From Pandoraea nosoerga (GTDB lineage Bacteria; Pseudomonadota; Gammaproteobacteria; Burkholderiales; Burkholderiaceae): a stretch of 64,000 bases of DNA. Below the pieces are notes generated by a model. It did not search any database, had not been told where the DNA came from, and was given only the letters and a program-made list of their open reading frames with translations. Below, in pieces: positions 34,530 through 44,037 of this stretch (position 1 is its first letter; each line of letters begins with the position of its first letter). The stretch is from contig NZ_CABPSC010000002.1 in assembly GCF_902459585.1 (NCBI RefSeq), positions 62,001-126,000 on the forward strand, in the 5' to 3' direction. The position numbers were made by a program, and so were the translations under genes.

Positions 34530-35947
34530 GCCCCCAGCAGGCTCTGGCCGCACACGCGCACGACCTGACCGGTCAACGCCCCGGAGGCCGGATGGGCGAG
34601 CCACGCGATCGTCTCGGCGACATCGACGGGCTGGCCGCCCTGGCCGAGCGAGTTCATGCGGCGTCCGGCCTCGCGAATTGCGAACGGCACCGCTGCCGTC
34701 ATCTGCGTTTCGATGAAGCCCGGGGCCACGGCGTTGATGCTGATGCGGCGCTGCGCGAGCCGCGGCGCCCAAGCCTCGACCATGCCGATCACGGCCGCTT
34801 TCGATGCTGCGTAGTTCGTCTGCCCGCGATTGCCGGCAATGCCGCTGATCGACGCCACGCCGACGATGCGGCTGTTGGCGCGCAGCATGCCGGCCTCGAG
34901 CAGCGCCTCGTTCAGGCGCTGCGGGGCGCCCACGTTGATGTCGAGCACGCTGCGCCATTGCGCCTCGCTCATGCGAACGAGCGTTTTGTCGCGCGTGATG
35001 CCGGCGTTGTGCACGAGCACGTCGAGTCCGCGCGGCGCGTGAGTCGCCAGATGCGCGAGCAGGGTGGCGGCGGCGTCCGGCCCGGCGATGTCGCAGGCAA
35101 GGGCGCTGCCTTCCAGGCGCGATGCCACGGCTTCGAGAGGGCCCTGGGCGGACGGAATGTCGACGCATACGACATGCGCGCCGTCGCGCGCCAGCACGCA
35201 CGCGATGGCTTCGCCGATGCCGCGCGCCGCACCCGTTACCACGGCGACCTGCCCGGCAAGCGGGCGCGCGTCGCGCATTGGCGGTACGTCGAAGACCGGC
35301 GCCTGCAGCGTGATCGCCTGACCGTCGACGTAGGCCGCTCGCGGCGAGAGGAAGAACCGCAGGCTCGAGTGCAACGCCTCGTGCGCCTGAGGGGCGACGT
35401 AGAGCAGTTGTGCCGTGGCGCCGCGCTTGAGCTCCTTCGCGAGCGAACGCACGAAGCCTTCGAGCGCGCGTTGCGCCGTGCTCGCCTGCGGGGTCGCGGC
35501 CAGATGCGGCGGCAGGCCGAACACAAGCACGCGAGCGCATGTGTCGAGCGAAGCGAGCGTGTCGTGGAAGAACGTGTAGAGCGCCATCAACGCGTCGGTG
35601 CTGGCGATGGCGCTCGCATCGAAGAGCAGTGCCTTCGGGCGTACACCTTCGGCCGGGTTGAAGCGTCCGCTCATCGTCCCGGCGGCGTTCGCATGACCAA
35701 TCCAGTCGAGCGTGGCCGCGTGCGCGAGGCTCGGCACACCGAGCCAATGGAGTTCGCGCGCAAGCGCGCGGAGCAATGGCGCGGCATCTCCGCCACCGAC
35801 GACGGCCAGGGGCGGCGTGGGGCCTTGTGCTTCGGCCGCGCCGTGCTGCGGCATGCGCTCGAGCGGCACGGGGCGCGGCAGGCCCAGCGCGTTGGCAAGA
35901 CGGCTGCCCACGGCGGAGTTGGCGAAAGCCAGATATCGGTCGGACAT
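34526..35947 (-). CDS. High-molecular-weight 3-oxoacyl reductase (FabG4-like)
   Basis: About 473 residues, nearly twice a normal FabG. The first 220 or so residues form an extra domain without a cofactor motif, as in mycobacterial FabG4. The SDR half has TGAARGIG (238-245), HNAG and the active site Ser 366, Tyr 379, Lys 383 (SISGIAGN..TNYAASK). FabG4-type enzymes use NAD(H) on long-chain 3-hydroxy/3-oxoacyl-CoA. Here it probably oxidises (R)-3-hydroxyacyl-CoA. The start is ATG at 35947 with GAGG eight bases upstream. Confidence 0.88.
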   Translation of the reverse strand: MSDRYLAFANSAVGSRLANALGLPRPVPLERMPQHGAAEAQGPTPPLAVVGGGDAAPLLRALARELHWLGVPSLAHAATLDWIGHANAAGTMSGRFNPAEGVRPKALLFDASAIASTDALMALYTFFHDTLASLDTCARVLVFGLPPHLAATPQASTAQRALEGFVRSLAKELKRGATAQLLYVAPQAHEALHSSLRFFLSPRAAYVDGQAITLQAPVFDVPPMRDARPLAGQVAVVTGAARGIGEAIACVLARDGAHVVCVDIPSAQGPLEAVASRLEGSALACDIAGPDAAATLLAHLATHAPRGLDVLVHNAGITRDKTLVRMSEAQWRSVLDINVGAPQRLNEALLEAGMLRANSRIVGVASISGIAGNRGQTNYAASKAAVIGMVEAWAPRLAQRRISINAVAPGFIETQMTAAVPFAIREAGRRMNSLGQGGQPVDVAETIAWLAHPASGALTGQVVRVCGQSLLGA

Positions 35948-36000
35948 CGTCACAGCCTCGATTCCTCCAGGTGATGGGGGGGCGATCCGGGTTTCCGGGT

Positions 36001-38502
36001 TCAGCTCGTGACGGCTTCGCCGGTCGCCGCCTGTTGCTGCGCACGCCGCATGTCGGCAAGGCGGCCAAAGTCGGCGGGGAAGTCGTCGACCGCCACGGCC
36101 CGCGCGGCATAGTCGGCGTACTGTGCGAGCACGCGGCGCTCGTCCTCGCTCAGCAGTTGCAGCGAAGCGGCCCGGTCGACCCATTGCGTGAATTCCGGCA
36201 GGCTCTGCGGCATGGCCGGCAGACGACCTTCCCTGATCGCGGCGCGCAGACGGTGCTCGATCGCGCTGACTTGCGGCGTCATCTGGAACACGATCTCGCC
36301 ATACGCCAGTCCGTCGATCTCCGGGCGCGGCGAATAGCTGCCGGCGATCAGCCGCTCGCGCGCGTCGCCGGGCGTCTGCATCAGTTCAGCCACCTGCGCG
36401 CCGAGGGCGTCGGACGGCTTGGCGTAGGGTAGGCCCAGCGGCGTGAGCTTCCAGCGCATCCACCAGGCGACGAACCGCGACGGATAGTTCGCCAGCACGC
36501 CTTCGAACGCTTCGCGCGCTTGCCAGAGCGCGTCTTGCGCGGCCCAGTGCACCAGTGGCAGATCGGGCTGCGGGCGTCCTTCGTCTTCGAAGCGCTTGAG
36601 TGTTGCCGTCAGGAGGAACAATTGCGAGAGGATGTCGCCCAGGCGCCCCGTGATGCTCTCGCGGCGTTTGAGCGAACCGCCGAGCACCGCCATCGAAACG
36701 TCCGCCGCGATGGCCAGCAGCGTCGAGAAGCGATTCGCCGCGCGGTAATACGCGTGCAGTTCCGGCGCGCTGCGCTCGGGCACGGCGGAAAAGCGCGCAT
36801 GTGTGATGCCGTGCAGCGCGCCTCGCACGATGTTGCTCGTCACAAACGTCAGGTGACCGAAGAGGGCGTCGTCGAAGGCGCGCACCGCGGCGTGGCGATC
36901 GGGCATCCGTGCGGCGGCGAGTTCCTTGAGCACATATGGGTGGCAGCGGATTGCGCCCTGGCCGAAGATCATCAGGCAGCGCGTCATGATGTTCGCGCCC
37001 TCGACCGTGATCGACACGGGAATCTGCTGATATGCGCGGGCGAGGAAGTTGTTCGGGCCCATGCAGATGCCCTTGCCGGCGACCACGTCCATGCCGTCGT
37101 TGACCACCTTGCGCGCGCGTTCGGTCACGTGATACTTCGCGATTGCCGAGATCACCGACGGTTTCTCGCCGAGATCGACGGCAAGGGCGGCGAGGCGGCG
37201 TGCGGCATCCATCGCGTACAGATTGCCCGCCATGCGCGCGAGCGCTTCCTGCACACCCTCGAACTTGCCGATGGGGGTGCGGAACTGGCGCCGGACGGCC
37301 GCATACGCGCCGGTCGCCCGCACTGCGATCTTCGAGTAGCCGACGTTCGATGACGGCAGCGAAATGGCGCGGCCGGCCGCCAGGCACTCCATCAGCATGC
37401 GCCAGCCTTTGCCGACCTGTGCGCGTCCGCCGATCACCCAGTCGAGTGGAATGAAGACGTCCTTGCCCGAATTCGGGCCGTTCTGGAAGACGGCGTTCAG
37501 CGGCCAGTGGCGACGGCCGATGACGACGCCCGGGTGATGCGTGGGAATGAGCGCGCAGGTAATGCCGGGCTCGTCTTCGTCGCCGAGCAGATGATCCGGG
37601 TCCAGCGCGCGAAACGCGAGGCCGAGCACGGTAGCGATCGGGCCAAGGGTGATGTAGCGCTTGTTCCAGGTCACACGAAAGCCCAGCGTCTCGCGGCCTT
37701 CGTGCATGCCCCGGCATACGACGCCCACGTCCGGGATGGCGGCGGCATCCGAGCCCGCGTAGGGGCTCGTGAGCGCGAAGCAAGGGATCTCCTCGCCCTT
37801 GGCCAGGCGCGGCAGATAGTAGTTCTTCTGCGCTTCGGTGCCGTAGTGCAGCAGCAGTTCGGCCGGCCCCAGCGAATTCGGCACCATGACAGAGACCGCG
37901 GCGGCCGAGCAGCGCGAGGCGAGCTTCATCACGACCTGCGAATGCGCATACGCGGAGAATCCAAGGCCGCCGTAGCGCTTGGGAATGATCATGCCGAGAA
38001 AGCCGGCTTCCTTCGCGTATTGCCAGGCCTTGGGCGGCAGATCCTGCCAGACCTGCGTGCTTTCCCAATCGTTGGACAGATCGCACAGACGCTCGACCTC
38101 GTTGTCCATGAACGCCTGTTCTTCGGCGCAGAGCCCGGGCGCGGGCAGCGAGGCGAACTTCCGCCAGTCGGGGCGCCCGGAAAAGAGGTCGGCGTCCCAC
38201 CAGACGCTGCCGGCTTCGATCGCATCTTTTTCGGTTTCGGACATTTCCGGCATGATCGTGCGGAATTTGGCAAGCGCGGGGGCCGTGATGCAGGCGCGTC
38301 GCAGCGGGCCGATGCTCAGGAACAGGGCGGGCAGGACGAATACGACGGCCAGTATCGCGGCGGCAACGGGACCGCACAGGCCGAGCGCGGCGCCTGCGCC
38401 CACCCACAGCGCGGTGGCGATCAGCCACTGCCATGCGCGTGCGCGATAGAACAGCAATGCGCATACGCCTACGATCAACGCAAGAATCCAGATGGCCGTC
38501 AT
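36001..38502 (-). CDS. fadE: Acyl-CoA dehydrogenase, FadE type
   Basis: About 833 residues, matching the large E. coli FadE class. Two or three hydrophobic helices at residues 1-65 anchor it to the inner membrane. The flavin dehydrogenase core follows (S-P-Y-A-G-S-D-A-A-A, then the catalytic-loop region and I-T-V-E-G-A-N-I-M-T-R), with a long C-terminal domain. It carries out the first oxidation of beta-oxidation, passing electrons to an electron-transfer flavoprotein. GGAGG lies five bases before the ATG. It lies 53 bases upstream of the FabG-like gene. Confidence 0.95.
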   Translation of the reverse strand: MTAIWILALIVGVCALLFYRARAWQWLIATALWVGAGAALGLCGPVAAAILAVVFVLPALFLSIGPLRRACITAPALAKFRTIMPEMSETEKDAIEAGSVWWDADLFSGRPDWRKFASLPAPGLCAEEQAFMDNEVERLCDLSNDWESTQVWQDLPPKAWQYAKEAGFLGMIIPKRYGGLGFSAYAHSQVVMKLASRCSAAAVSVMVPNSLGPAELLLHYGTEAQKNYYLPRLAKGEEIPCFALTSPYAGSDAAAIPDVGVVCRGMHEGRETLGFRVTWNKRYITLGPIATVLGLAFRALDPDHLLGDEDEPGITCALIPTHHPGVVIGRRHWPLNAVFQNGPNSGKDVFIPLDWVIGGRAQVGKGWRMLMECLAAGRAISLPSSNVGYSKIAVRATGAYAAVRRQFRTPIGKFEGVQEALARMAGNLYAMDAARRLAALAVDLGEKPSVISAIAKYHVTERARKVVNDGMDVVAGKGICMGPNNFLARAYQQIPVSITVEGANIMTRCLMIFGQGAIRCHPYVLKELAAARMPDRHAAVRAFDDALFGHLTFVTSNIVRGALHGITHARFSAVPERSAPELHAYYRAANRFSTLLAIAADVSMAVLGGSLKRRESITGRLGDILSQLFLLTATLKRFEDEGRPQPDLPLVHWAAQDALWQAREAFEGVLANYPSRFVAWWMRWKLTPLGLPYAKPSDALGAQVAELMQTPGDARERLIAGSYSPRPEIDGLAYGEIVFQMTPQVSAIEHRLRAAIREGRLPAMPQSLPEFTQWVDRAASLQLLSEDERRVLAQYADYAARAVAVDDFPADFGRLADMRRAQQQAATGEAVTS

Positions 38503-38511
38503 GTTTTCCTC

Positions 38512-38543
38512 CCTTCGTCCCTTCGTCCCTTCGTCCCCTCGTC
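38512..38543. repeat. 8-bp tandem repeat, 4 copies
   Basis: Three perfect CCTTCGTC units and one CCCTCGTC lie just upstream of the fadE ribosome-binding site. Apart from this repeat I see no gene or clear signal in the 38503-38874 gap. Confidence 0.9.
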
Positions 38544-38874
38544 CAGTTTCGGTTCGGCCTCCGGTGCGTCGCTTTCCACCTTCTGCCTACCGCCTTGCGG
38601 CGTTGCGACGTGTCATGGACTGCCGCGTGATGGCGCCGTCGCGCGGAGGGCGTCGTCCTCTTGCCGGGCAGTGCGAATCGCGTGCGCTGCGCCGCTGCCG
38701 GCACTCTTGTTGGATCGTTTCGCCGGACCTTGGTGCGCGGCGAATTCGAGTGATACGTCGAAACTGAAACGCGAGCCTCGCATTCGGCGCCGACGCGCCA
38801 CGGGGCGTGTGCGGGCGCCGTGGCTCGCAGGCCTCGCCGTGCTGCCGGGTGTGCCGGGCGAATCGGACAACCGC

Positions 38875-39717
38875 TCAGGCGCTTGCCAGTGAGCGGCTCG
38901 CACCGCCGGAGGCGCGGCCGGCCTCGTCGCCCGACGTGGACGACGACATCGCCGCCGGCGAATCGGGATCGGGGTGTCCGGCTTCGCGCGGCGGCGTGAC
39001 GCCGGCTTCCCTGGTCAGGGCGAACACTGCGGCAAAGCTCGCGAGCTGCGCTTCGCCCGGCATCGGCGCCTTGAGCGCGGCGACCATGAGCGCGGTGAGG
39101 CGCGCCACCACCTGCAGGTCGCCCATGGGCTGGCCCTGGGCGAACGTGTCGATCAGACGCGTCGTGTCGCTGCTCGCCAGCACGCCCGAGAGCGCCTGCA
39201 GCGCGAATTGCAGGCGCCAGCGCAGCTCCTGATGCGGCAGCTCGGGCAGCGCCTGCGCGAAAGCGTCGAAGAAGCGCTTGAACACCGGCGCGTAATGCTG
39301 CTGGAGATAGTCGCGAATGAACGGCGACGGGTCGGCATAGACCCGGCCGAGCAGGCGCAGGAACGCCGGCCCGCCGATGTCGCGGTGGTGCGAGATCGCC
39401 AGCGCCGGGATGAACATCGCCCCCAGCACGTGTTCGCACGTCAGGCGCGACCCGGGCCATGCGGCTTCGGCGCGCGTGAGCAGCGCGAGACGTTCCTCGT
39501 TGAGCCGGTCGAGCCGGCGCGAGAGCATGGCCTGCAACAGCGTTTCCTTGCTGCCGAAGTGATAGTTCACGGCCGCCAGATTCACCTCGGCACGCGAGGT
39601 GATCTGACGCAGCGACATGGCGTCGTAACCGTATTCGATGAAGAGGTCTTCTGCCGCATCGAGAATGCGCAGTTTGGTGTCGCCGGCTTGTCGGCCGGCC
39701 GGGACGCGTGGGCTCAC
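38875..39717 (-). CDS. TetR-family regulator (PsrA-like), likely fatty-acid repressor
   Basis: About 280 residues. The helix-turn-helix is typical (AAEDLFIEYGYDAMSLRQITSRAEVNLAAVNYHFGSKETLLQAML) and the continuation R-L-N-E-E-R-L-A-L-L resembles PsrA-type regulators, which respond to long-chain fatty acids or acyl-CoA. The C-terminal 40 residues are low-complexity. The start is a GTG at 39717, seven bases after AAGGAG; upstream in-frame TTG codons are less likely. It stands at the head of the fadE cluster, and a dyad just upstream may be its operator. Confidence 0.88.
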   Translation of the reverse strand: MSPRVPAGRQAGDTKLRILDAAEDLFIEYGYDAMSLRQITSRAEVNLAAVNYHFGSKETLLQAMLSRRLDRLNEERLALLTRAEAAWPGSRLTCEHVLGAMFIPALAISHHRDIGGPAFLRLLGRVYADPSPFIRDYLQQHYAPVFKRFFDAFAQALPELPHQELRWRLQFALQALSGVLASSDTTRLIDTFAQGQPMGDLQVVARLTALMVAALKAPMPGEAQLASFAAVFALTREAGVTPPREAGHPDPDSPAAMSSSTSGDEAGRASGGASRSLASA

Positions 39718-39771
39718 GACGAATCTCCTTGGGGGCGCCGCCAGGCGCCGTGTCGTCTTGTAATGAACTTC

Positions 39772-39797
39772 CGTTTCATTCAAACGTTCGATTGAAT
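39772..39797. promoter_or_regulatory. Candidate operator of the PsrA-like regulator
   Basis: Two overlapping dyads lie 55-80 bases upstream of the regulator start: CGTTT-CATTC-AAACG (39772-39786) and ATTCAA-N8-TTGAAT (39778-39797). Size and symmetry fit a TetR site and suggest autoregulation. Confidence 0.5.
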
Positions 39798-40032
39798 GCT
39801 AGGCCGGGATCGGCTGTCTCCCAAGGGGTTTTTCTGGAGAGGGAACTCTAAAGCGGCGGATCGGCCAATGAAGGCGTGGGCCCGGCGGTGGCCAGAGGCG
39901 ATTGTTAAAGGGGGCTGCCGTGAAAGGGGGGGCGGGGAGAGGCTCGCCAAGGGAACCGGCCTGGATTTCGTGAATTCCCCGATATTTCCTCGATGCCGGG
40001 CCGGAAAGTCTAAAGGCGGGGCAATAGTTTGC

Positions 40033-40038
40033 TAAAAT
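40033..40038 (+). promoter_or_regulatory. Possible -10 box for tig
   Basis: TAAAAT lies 170 bases before the tig start. I cannot find a good -35. Apart from this and the operator above, the 39718-40208 gap shows nothing I can support; it includes a purine-rich stretch at 39900-39950. Confidence 0.25.
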
Positions 40039-40208
40039 GTCCCGCTTTGTGTGCAAAACCGTTTTGGCGCTACCCCGGTTTGCCGGGGGCGGAGGGAAGC
40101 CGGCGTCGCTTCGTCGGTACCGGCCCAAGGTTGATTAACTGACAGGGTCCGCTTGCGGCATTCCCTCGCCGCAACACAGAACGACCCTCTGGATGGACGA
40201 ATATCCTC

Positions 40209-41549
40209 ATGACTATCGTTGTTGAAAACCTCGGCAAGCTCGAGCGTCGCTTTACCATCGCCCTGCAGAAGCAGGACGTCGAGAAAGAAGTTGCGGCACG
40301 CATTCAGAAGCTGTCGAAGACGGTTCGTATGCCGGGCTTCCGTCCGGGCAAGGTGCCCCTGAAGATGGTCACGCAGCAGTACGGTGGTCAGGTCGAAGCC
40401 GAAGTCGTGAGCGACAAGGTCGGCCAGCAATTCTTCGAAATCAGCAAGAACCAGGATCTGCGCGTGGCCGGCCAGCCGCGCTTCGCCCCGAAGGCAGACG
40501 CCGCCGAGACCGAATACGCGTTCGACGCCACCTTCGAGGTCTACCCGGAAGTCAAGATCGGCGACCTCGCCGCCGCCGAAGTCACCCGTACCACGACCGA
40601 AGTGTCGGAAGCGGAGATCGATCGCACCATCGACATTCTGCGCAAGCAGCGCGTTCACTACCACGTGCGCGGTGAAGCCGGCGCCCATGGCGACGGCGGC
40701 TCGGTCGAAGCCAAGGACGGCGATCGCGTGACGGTCGACTTCGTCGGCAAGATCGATGGTGAAGCCTTCGCGGGCGGCAGCGCCGAAGATTTCGTGTTTG
40801 TGCTCGGCGAAGGCCGCATGCTGCCGGAATTCGAAAAGGCCACGCTGGGCCTGAAGGTCGGCGAGTCGAAGGAGTTCGAGCTCAAGTTCCCGGACGAGTA
40901 TCACGGCAAGGAAGTGGCCGGTAAGACCGCCACGTTTACCGTCACGCTCAAGAAGGTCGAGTGGGCGCACCTGCCGGAAGTCGACGCCGAGTTCGCCAAG
41001 TCGCTCGGTATTGCCGATGGCAGCATCGAGAAGATGCGCGCCGACATCAAGGAAAACCTGTCGCGCGAAGTGAAGCGTCGCACCCAGGCGCTGCTCAAGG
41101 ACCAGGTGATGAACGCCCTGATCTCGGTGTCCGAGCTCGACGTGCCGAACGCGCTGGTCGCGCAGGATCAGGAGCGTCTGGTGGCGATGGCGCGTCAGGA
41201 CCTCGCACAGCGCGGTGTGCCCAACGCCGGCAACGTGCCGATTCCGGCCGAGATGTTCAAGGAGCAAGCCGAGCGCCGCGTCAAGTTGGGCCTGATCCTT
41301 GCCGAACTGGTCAAGCAGCACGATCTGCAGGCCAAGCCGGAGCAGATCAAGGCAGAAGTCGAAGAGTTCGCGAAGAGCTACGAAGACCCGCAAGAAGTCG
41401 TCCGCTGGTACTATGGCGATCAGCAGCGCATGGCGGAAATGGAAGGTTTCGTCGTCGAGAACAATGTTGTCGAGTTCGTCCTGGGCAAGGCCAAGGTGAC
41501 CGACAAGCAAGTGAGCTTCGAAGAGCTGGCCGGCAACACGCAAGGCTGA
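40209..41549 (+). CDS. tig: Trigger factor
   Basis: About 446 residues with the three trigger-factor domains: ribosome-binding domain with the signature G-F-R-P-G-K-V-P (about 45-52), FKBP-type peptidyl-prolyl isomerase domain ([10 protein letters not shown]-x-F..G) and the C-terminal chaperone domain. It binds at the ribosome exit tunnel and shields nascent chains. It begins the tig-clpP-clpX-lon block, the common order in proteobacteria. Confidence 0.97.
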   Translation: MTIVVENLGKLERRFTIALQKQDVEKEVAARIQKLSKTVRMPGFRPGKVPLKMVTQQYGGQVEAEVVSDKVGQQFFEISKNQDLRVAGQPRFAPKADAAETEYAFDATFEVYPEVKIGDLAAAEVTRTTTEVSEAEIDRTIDILRKQRVHYHVRGEAGAHGDGGSVEAKDGDRVTVDFVGKIDGEAFAGGSAEDFVFVLGEGRMLPEFEKATLGLKVGESKEFELKFPDEYHGKEVAGKTATFTVTLKKVEWAHLPEVDAEFAKSLGIADGSIEKMRADIKENLSREVKRRTQALLKDQVMNALISVSELDVPNALVAQDQERLVAMARQDLAQRGVPNAGNVPIPAEMFKEQAERRVKLGLILAELVKQHDLQAKPEQIKAEVEEFAKSYEDPQEVVRWYYGDQQRMAEMEGFVVENNVVEFVLGKAKVTDKQVSFEELAGNTQG

Positions 41550-41572
41550 TCGAGCACGACGGACTGACGGAG

Positions 41573-41608
41573 CCGCCGCGGCCGCAAGGCCGTGGCGGTT
41601 CTTTTCCA
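41573..41608 (+). terminator. Terminator after tig
   Basis: GCCGCCGCGGCC, a GCAA loop and GGCCGTGGCGGT form a 12-bp stem followed by TCTTTTCC, between tig and clpP. It is probably partial, since the downstream genes are often co-transcribed. Confidence 0.6.
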
Positions 41609-41671
41609 AATGGCCTCCGGGCCTCCTCCCTGCGGCGCGCAAAACCATCTCGATAGAAGGGTCGAACCGAT

Positions 41672-42328
41672 ATGATTACCCGTTCCGAATTGCTCGCCCA
41701 ACTCGCTTCCCCGACGCACAACTCCGCTCTCGAATCGCAGGCTCTGGGCCTCGTGCCGATGGTCGTCGAGCAAAGTGGCCGCGGTGAGCGCGCTTACGAT
41801 ATCTACTCGCGTCTGCTCAAGGAGCGCATCATTTTCCTGGTGGGCGAGGTCAACGACCAGACCGCCAATCTCGTCGTTGCGCAATTGCTGTTTCTCGAGA
41901 GCGAGAATCCGGACAAGGAAATCTCGATGTACATCAACTCGCCGGGCGGCTCCGTCTCGGCAGGGCTCGCGATTTACGACACGATGCAGTTCGTGAAGCC
42001 GGCCGTCTCCACGCTGTGCATGGGCATGGCCGCGAGCATGGGCGCGTTCCTGCTCGCCGCCGGCGAGAAGGGCAAGCGCTATGCGCTGCCCAACGCCCGC
42101 ATCATGATTCACCAGCCGCTGGGCGGCGCGCGCGGTCAGGCCTCGGACATCGAAATTCACGCGAAGGAAATCCTGTTGCTCAAGGACCGCCTGAACCGTC
42201 TGCTCGCCGAGAACACGGGGCAGCCGCTCGAGGTCATCGCGCGCGACACCGATCGCGACAACTTCAAGTCCGCGACCGATGCCGTGGAGTACGGTCTGAT
42301 CGATCGCGTGCTCGAAAAGCGTCCCTGA
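41672..42328 (+). CDS. clpP: ATP-dependent Clp protease proteolytic subunit ClpP
   Basis: About 218 residues. The catalytic Ser is in G-M-A-A-S-M-G-A-F and the His in I-M-I-H-Q-P-L-G-G, with the S-P-G-G-S-V oxyanion motif before them. ClpP forms a barrel of two heptamers that degrades proteins delivered by ClpX or ClpA. The first 30 or so residues may be a propeptide. It lies between tig and clpX. Confidence 0.97.
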   Translation: MITRSELLAQLASPTHNSALESQALGLVPMVVEQSGRGERAYDIYSRLLKERIIFLVGEVNDQTANLVVAQLLFLESENPDKEISMYINSPGGSVSAGLAIYDTMQFVKPAVSTLCMGMAASMGAFLLAAGEKGKRYALPNARIMIHQPLGGARGQASDIEIHAKEILLLKDRLNRLLAENTGQPLEVIARDTDRDNFKSATDAVEYGLIDRVLEKRP

Positions 42329-42365
42329 ATCGGTTGCCGATTGGGGGCGCGCGACGGCAAAACGC

Positions 42366-42414
42366 TGGCGCGACATCCGGTAATTTCGACGTCGAACACC
42401 GGGTGATCGCGCCA
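42366..42414. promoter_or_regulatory. Nested palindrome between clpP and clpX
   Basis: A perfect 12-bp palindrome TTCGACGTCGAA (42385-42396) is nested between TGGCGCGACATCCGG (42366-42380) and its near-complement (42399-42414). The RNA would form a long stem. No T-run follows. It could be a processing or regulatory structure, or a DNA site. Confidence 0.45.
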
Positions 42415-42562
42415 AGTCTTTGTCGTAAAAGGAAATTTGCGGCTGTCGCGGGTGGGCCACACGCCCGCGCAGCATGGCGTTACAATGGGATTCACGTATG
42501 CCGCGTTTGCCGCCCCGGCGGGGGACGACCGGGGCGCAAATTGCTAGCAGGCTGACACAGAT

Positions 42563-43843
42563 ATGGTGGATAAAAAAAGCACTTCCAACGGCGAAAAGCT
42601 GCTCTACTGCTCCTTCTGCGGAAAGAGTCAGCACGAGGTCAAGAAGCTCATCGCGGGACCGTCCGTGTTTATCTGCGACGAGTGCATTGACCTGTGCAAC
42701 GAGATCATCCGCGACGAGGCTGCGGCAGCCGAGGACGAGAGTGGCAGCGGCGGCAAGTCCGATCTGCCTTCGCCGCAGGAAATCCGCGAGAGTCTCGATC
42801 AATACGTGATCGGTCAGGACCGCGCCAAGAAGATTCTGGCGGTCGCGGTCTACAACCATTACAAGCGGTTGAAGCACCTCGGCGACAAGCGCGACGAGGT
42901 CGAGCTTTCCAAGAGCAACATCCTGCTGATCGGGCCGACCGGCTCAGGCAAGACGCTGCTCGCGCAGACGCTCGCGCGTTTGCTCAACGTGCCGTTCGTG
43001 ATCGCCGACGCCACCACGCTGACCGAGGCCGGCTATGTGGGCGAGGACGTCGAGAACATCATTCAGAAACTTTTGCAGAACTGCAATTACGAGATCGAGC
43101 AGGCGCAAAAGGGCATTGTCTACATCGACGAAATCGACAAGATCAGCCGCAAGTCGGACAACCCGTCGATCACGCGCGACGTGTCCGGCGAGGGCGTGCA
43201 GCAGGCGCTGCTCAAGCTCGTCGAAGGCACGATGGCATCGGTGCCGCCACAAGGCGGGCGCAAGCATCCGAATCAGGACTTCATCCAGGTAGATACGACC
43301 AATATCCTGTTCATCTGCGGCGGCGCGTTCGATGGTCTCGAGAAGATCATCATGAACCGCACGGAGAAGACCGGGATCGGCTTCGGCGCGACGGTCAAGA
43401 CCGGTGAAGAGCGCGACGCGGGCGAATTGCTGCGCGACGTGGAACCGGAAGACCTGATCAAGTTCGGTCTGATCCCGGAGCTGATCGGCCGTCTGCCCGT
43501 CGTTGCCACGTTGGGCAAGCTGGACGAAGACGCGCTCGTGACGATCCTGATCGAGCCGAAGAATGCGCTGGTCAAGCAGTACCAGCGTCTGTTCGCGATG
43601 GAAGGCGTGGAGCTCGAGATCCGCCCGGCGGCGCTGCATGCGGTGGCTCGCAAGGCCATCAAGCGCAAGACCGGTGCGCGCGGGCTGCGTTCGATCATCG
43701 AGCAGGCGCTGCTCGAAGTCATGTACGAGCTGCCGTCGCTCAAAGGCGTGACCAAGGTGATTCTGGACGAGAACGCGATCAGCGGCGACGGCAAACCGCT
43801 GCTGATCTACCAGGAGTCGCCCAAAGTTGCCGGCTCCAATTGA
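42563..43843 (+). CDS. clpX: ATP-dependent Clp protease ATP-binding subunit ClpX
   Basis: About 426 residues. The N-terminal zinc-binding domain has C-S-F-C and C-D-E-C (about residues 16-41). The AAA+ module has Walker A G-P-T-G-S-G-K-T, Walker B I-V-Y-I-D-E-I-D and the pore loop G-Y-V-G-E-D. ClpX unfolds substrates, including SsrA-tagged proteins, and feeds them to ClpP. The start is the ATG of [10 protein letters not shown] at 42563. Confidence 0.98.
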   Translation: MVDKKSTSNGEKLLYCSFCGKSQHEVKKLIAGPSVFICDECIDLCNEIIRDEAAAAEDESGSGGKSDLPSPQEIRESLDQYVIGQDRAKKILAVAVYNHYKRLKHLGDKRDEVELSKSNILLIGPTGSGKTLLAQTLARLLNVPFVIADATTLTEAGYVGEDVENIIQKLLQNCNYEIEQAQKGIVYIDEIDKISRKSDNPSITRDVSGEGVQQALLKLVEGTMASVPPQGGRKHPNQDFIQVDTTNILFICGGAFDGLEKIIMNRTEKTGIGFGATVKTGEERDAGELLRDVEPEDLIKFGLIPELIGRLPVVATLGKLDEDALVTILIEPKNALVKQYQRLFAMEGVELEIRPAALHAVARKAIKRKTGARGLRSIIEQALLEVMYELPSLKGVTKVILDENAISGDGKPLLIYQESPKVAGSN

Positions 43844-43866
43844 ACGGTCAACTCAACTTGCTTCGA

Positions 43867-43899
43867 AGCCGTTCATGGAAACATGGACGGCTTTTTTTC
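43867..43899 (+). terminator. Rho-independent terminator of clpX
   Basis: An 11-bp stem AGCCGTTCATG/CATGGACGGCT with a GAAA loop and seven T residues, starting 24 bases past the clpX stop. It separates clpX from lon. Confidence 0.92.
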
Positions 43900-43970
43900 C
43901 TTCATACTAGTGCCACGGGCAATGAAACCCCGAGTGGTGCACCTTATCGGCGAAGGGGCCTTTCCACCCC

Positions 43971-44000
43971 CTTGTAATTCTCGCCGGCGGCCTCAATTAG
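43971..44000 (+). promoter_or_regulatory. Possible heat-shock (sigma-32-like) promoter of lon
   Basis: CTTGTAA at 43971-43977 and CCTCAATTA from 43991, 13 bases apart, resemble the CTTGAA / CCCCATnT elements of sigma-32 promoters. They lie 38 bases before the lon start and after the clpX terminator. lon is a heat-shock gene in many bacteria. Confidence 0.45.
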
Positions 44001-44037
44001 CTGGAACACAACGGTATCGTTAATTATGGGGAACGAG

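Noticed and set aside
38613-38903. A 96-residue minus-strand frame in the fadE-TetR gap
   Set aside because: It overlaps the end of the TetR gene, has no ribosome site and has biased antisense-like composition.
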